The position numbers and the translations under genes are program-made. Below, in pieces: positions 5,411 through 6,910 of a stretch of DNA of 6,910 bases (its first letter is position 1; the number at the start of each line of letters is the position of its first letter). This DNA comes from Candidatus Sulfopaludibacter sp. SbA3 (lineage in GTDB: Bacteria > Acidobacteriota > Terriglobia > 2-12-FULL-54-10). The stretch spans positions 1 through 6,910 of the forward strand of contig CAMBEY010000157.1 in assembly GCA_945865705.1 (NCBI GenBank). Reading direction: 5' to 3'. The notes below the pieces were generated by a model. It saw nothing but the letters and a program-made list of their open reading frames with translations. It ran no database searches and had not been told where the DNA came from.

Positions 5411-6130
5411 TTACTGCGCGAAGCAGTAGAGCAACGCGTCGCCGCCGGAGGCTTTCAGGTTGTCTTGCGAGCAGCCGCGGCTGGCGTGCGCGGCGTTCCA
5501 GGAGGTGTTGCCGCCGCCCTGGCGGTCGTGATGGCCCAAGTGTACCGAGCCTTGTCCCTGCGGCGATGTGCCGTCGGAATAGTTCTTGCAGGTGTGGTCG
5601 GCGGCATCGGTGAAGGCGCGACCGTGCGATGTCGAGCCGGTCATGATGTCGTGGCGGTTGGGCGTGTCGCCGCGCCCGTTGATCGCTTCGCCCTTCTCGC
5701 TCAGCGCCGAGCCTTTGGTTACGTTGTTGCGGTCGCGCTCGACATCGCCATGCAGGTCGGCGACGTTGTTGGCGATCAGCTCGCCCTTGGCGTTGTGCCA
5801 CGGACCCGCGCCGATGCGGTCGCGAGCGTTCACCGCGCCCGCGCCCTGTGTACTAAGATAAGCGTGCCACGTCTTGCTCGACGCGCCCGCCGCGCCGCTG
5901 GCTGCCGCGAGCTTCGAGCAATGCGCGTCCGCGCCGGCGAGGCCGCCGATGTTCGCGCCCGTCCCCGGACTGACGCTGGTGATGAAAAACGTCATGGGCG
6001 CTGGTGGCGCCGCCGGTGCTGCCTGGCCTCCCGCTGGCGGAGCAGGCTGTTGCGCGCCGGCTGATTCCACGCCAACTCCAATTCCCATCATTGCCATGGC
6101 CGTGATGGCCAATAAAAATAGTTTCCTCAT
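5411..6130 (-). CDS. Secreted four-cysteine lectin-like protein
   Basis: The 239-residue product has a signal peptide (MRKLFLLAITAMAMMGIGVGV, cleavage about AGA-Q at 24-27) and a Pro/Ala-rich linker (28-45). A globular domain follows from TFFITSVSPGTGANIGGLAGADAHCSKLA (47-75) to the C-terminus. Four cysteines (71, 181, 220, 236) could make two disulfides. The pattern G-ADAHC-KLA ... W-AYLS ... W-N ... GRGDTPNRHD ... SRGCSQ ... LLYCFA matches a bacterial secreted family I recall as annotated lectin or endostatin/C-type-lectin-fold; this is recognition, not a search result. The domain is also rich in His and Asn/Asp. The start is supported by GAGGAGGAAAG 4 nt upstream of the ATG. It is convergent with the HEPN gene, 20 nt away, and shows the high-GC codon use of the host. 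Ligand unknown; an extracytoplasmic location is likely. Confidence 0.8.
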   Translation of the reverse strand: MRKLFLLAITAMAMMGIGVGVESAGAQQPAPPAGGQAAPAAPPAPMTFFITSVSPGTGANIGGLAGADAHCSKLAAASGAAGASSKTWHAYLSTQGAGAVNARDRIGAGPWHNAKGELIANNVADLHGDVERDRNNVTKGSALSEKGEAINGRGDTPNRHDIMTGSTSHGRAFTDAADHTCKNYSDGTSPQGQGSVHLGHHDRQGGGNTSWNAAHASRGCSQDNLKASGGDALLYCFAQ

Positions 6131-6264
6131 GTATCTTTCCTCCTCATCAAATAATTGGACGCCCCGTTATCATTGCCTGCCATTGCCGGACAGGCGATGC
6201 CAGACTACCACAATCGAGCGCTAGTGTCCTGCTCACTAGTAACACAGCAACATCCCTTGCACGC

Positions 6265-6313
6265 TGTCATCCTGAGCGGCCTGTCCCGATTTATCGGGAA
6301 GCGAAGGAGATTC
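6265..6313. repeat. Altered interspersed repeat with embedded palindrome
   Basis: TGTCATCCTGAGCG and GAAGCGAAGGAGATTCCT match the two halves of the same repeat type seen at 3339-3377. Between them is a segment holding the perfect palindrome CCCGAT-TT-ATCGGG (6285-6298). The usual core would run directly from GAGCG into AAGCGAAGG, so this copy carries an extra stem-loop of about 20 nt. Confidence 0.5.
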
Positions 6314-6414
6314 CTATTCACCGGGCGCCAGGCGAAGGCGTCCCCGTAAAAAATGTGCCAACTTAGTATATGGCCAGTCGCGATATGCGGCGGCGGCGCC
6401 AGCGGGCCGTGACG

Positions 6415-6420
6415 TATAAT
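6415..6420 (+). promoter_or_regulatory. Perfect -10 box 6 nt before the zinc-ribbon ATG (leaderless start)
   Basis: TATAAT is followed by only CGCCAC and then ATG at 6427. Normal spacing from a -10 box would put the transcription start at or within a base or two of the A of this ATG, so the mRNA would have essentially no 5' leader. No ribosome site is present upstream, which fits. No good -35 element is seen. Confidence 0.55.
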
Positions 6421-6426
6421 CGCCAC

Positions 6427-6750
6427 ATGCCGCTTCCGCCCATCACCTGCTCGAAGTGCGGGCTTGAGAATCCCGTCACGGTGCGCTTCTGCAAGCGCTG
6501 CCACATGCCGACACGCTACGAATGCCCCTCCTGCCATCACCTGCAAGCACAGGGTGGCACGTGCGAGAAGTGCGCCACGAACTTCACCAAGTACGCGGCC
6601 ATGCTGATGGTGCAATTGGCGAGCACGGAGAAACAGTCCCGCGAAGCTTCGAGCAGCCGGCAATCCCTGCTTACGCAGATACTGCTGCTGCCGATTACCG
6701 GCGTCGTCTGGCTGTTCAAGTATCTGATGGCACTCCGCAACGGCGATTAG
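6427..6750 (+). CDS. Double zinc-ribbon protein with C-terminal membrane segment
   Basis: This 107-residue protein has two consecutive zinc-ribbon knuckle pairs: C8-x2-C11 with C22-x2-C25, then C33-x2-C36 with C46-x2-C49. Eight cysteines thus form two Zn(Cys)4 sites, as in DZANK-type double zinc ribbons. A polar segment (50-80) leads to a hydrophobic stretch, LLTQILLLPITGVVWLFKYLMAL (81-103), that is long enough to span the membrane, followed by a short RNGD tail. The likely topology is tail-anchored, with the ribbons in the cytoplasm. The reading frame is open back to an ATG at 6370, but the sequence before 6427 is not zinc-ribbon-like and the TATAAT box lies inside it, so 6427 is preferred. 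It is convergent with a dehydrogenase gene 31 nt downstream. Specific function unknown; an adaptor or regulatory role is only a guess. Confidence 0.82.
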   Translation: MPLPPITCSKCGLENPVTVRFCKRCHMPTRYECPSCHHLQAQGGTCEKCATNFTKYAAMLMVQLASTEKQSREASSSRQSLLTQILLLPITGVVWLFKYLMALRNGD

Positions 6751-6781
6751 CGCGCACACCCCATTGCCCACCGCCCATTCC

Positions 6782-6910
6782 CTAACCCATTGATGGAATG
6801 ATCGCGGGCTTGATCTCGCGCAGCGCGGCCATATTCTCGAGCGCGTCGTTCACATCCTTCAGAGCGTAGCGGTTGGAGATCATCTCGGAGAAGTCGAAGC
6901 GCGCGCGGTT
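6782..6910 (-). CDS. Zinc-type alcohol dehydrogenase, C-terminal fragment (start outside window)
   Basis: The last 129 bp read on the - strand as 42 residues plus a TAG stop. The fragment contains FDFSEMISNRYALKDVNDALENM and then AALREIKPAIIPSMG at the C-terminus. The pattern of a hydrophobic helix, then RY-L-DVNDALE-M, is the characteristic C-terminal end of medium-chain (GroES-like/Zn-dependent) alcohol dehydrogenases, where this helix follows the Rossmann domain. The reading frame runs open to the window edge. Catalytic zinc ligands and the nucleotide-binding motif would lie outside, so substrate and subfamily cannot be told. Confidence 0.75.
   Translation of the reverse strand, partial: NRARFDFSEMISNRYALKDVNDALENMAALREIKPAIIPSMG

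Larger units (their letters stand above)
6131..6426. other. Gene-free intergenic stretch
   Basis: These 296 bp lie between the divergent lectin-like and zinc-ribbon genes. They hold the - strand ribosome site of the lectin-like gene (6135-6145), a tandem pair of CATTGCC heptamers exactly 10 nt apart (6171-6177 and 6181-6187), a small palindrome CTAGTG/CACTAG (6221-6226 and 6234-6239), an altered interspersed repeat (6265-6313), and a perfect TATAAT (6415-6420). No convincing promoter for the - strand gene is visible. Short reading frames crossing it look non-coding. Confidence 0.5.

Noticed and set aside
5393..6064. A 223-codon open frame on the + strand opposite the lectin-like gene
   Set aside because: It is Arg/Ala/Val-rich without motifs and has no ribosome site, whereas the - strand reading has a signal peptide, conserved cysteines and a strong Shine-Dalgarno.
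6324..6352. GC-rich hairpin followed by an A-run near 6330-6352, considered as a terminator
   Set aside because: The stem needs a bulge, and the homopolymer is A on the + strand. On the - strand the T-run would precede the stem, so it is not in terminator order.

Overview
The window is a high-GC, densely coding bacterial segment, most likely from an Acidobacteriota genome or a similar environmental lineage. This rests on the ruvX-mltG pair, the small secreted proteins with alanine/proline-rich linkers, and intergenic repeats of the 'gtcatccTgag...gaagcgaaggga' type, which I recall as common in that phylum. The assignment is an inference from style, not a marker-gene identification.

Layout. 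Positions 7-1625 hold two housekeeping genes on the + strand: ruvX (YqgF-type nuclease) and mltG (endolytic murein transglycosylase). A strong hairpin at 1657-1701 separates them from a convergent - strand gene (1730-2338) for an exported glycine-zipper protein. A 232-bp divergent intergenic region leads to a + strand exported protein of unknown function (2571-3287), closed by a clear rho-independent terminator. A short repeat-bearing gap (3288-3445) precedes a small DUF433-type antitoxin gene (3446-3685) that lacks its usual PIN-like toxin partner.

Positions about 3686-5390 differ sharply from their surroundings. They are visibly AT-richer (a 60-nt sample at 4081-4140 is 22/60 G+C, against 42/60 at 2941-3000) and hold a tight two-gene cassette. 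The first gene encodes a DUF262 (ParB/GmrS-like) protein with an intact DGQQR motif but no C-terminal HNH domain. The second, 5 nt downstream, encodes a HEPN-like protein with an RNRIAH (Rx4H) RNase motif. This looks like a horizontally acquired two-component defence or toxin-antitoxin-like unit: an NTP-dependent sensor or regulator paired with a separate RNase effector. It ends in an unusual nested hairpin that contains the stop codon. This cassette is the most interesting part of the window.

High-GC sequence resumes at about 5400 with a convergent - strand gene for a secreted four-cysteine lectin-like protein (5411-6130). A gene-free stretch (6131-6426) carries a degenerate repeat. A double zinc-ribbon, C-terminally anchored membrane protein (6427-6750) follows, whose perfect TATAAT box lies so close to the ATG that the mRNA is probably leaderless. 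The window ends in the C-terminus of a zinc-type alcohol dehydrogenase on the - strand (6782-6910, start outside). I see no tRNA, rRNA, CRISPR array or transposase.
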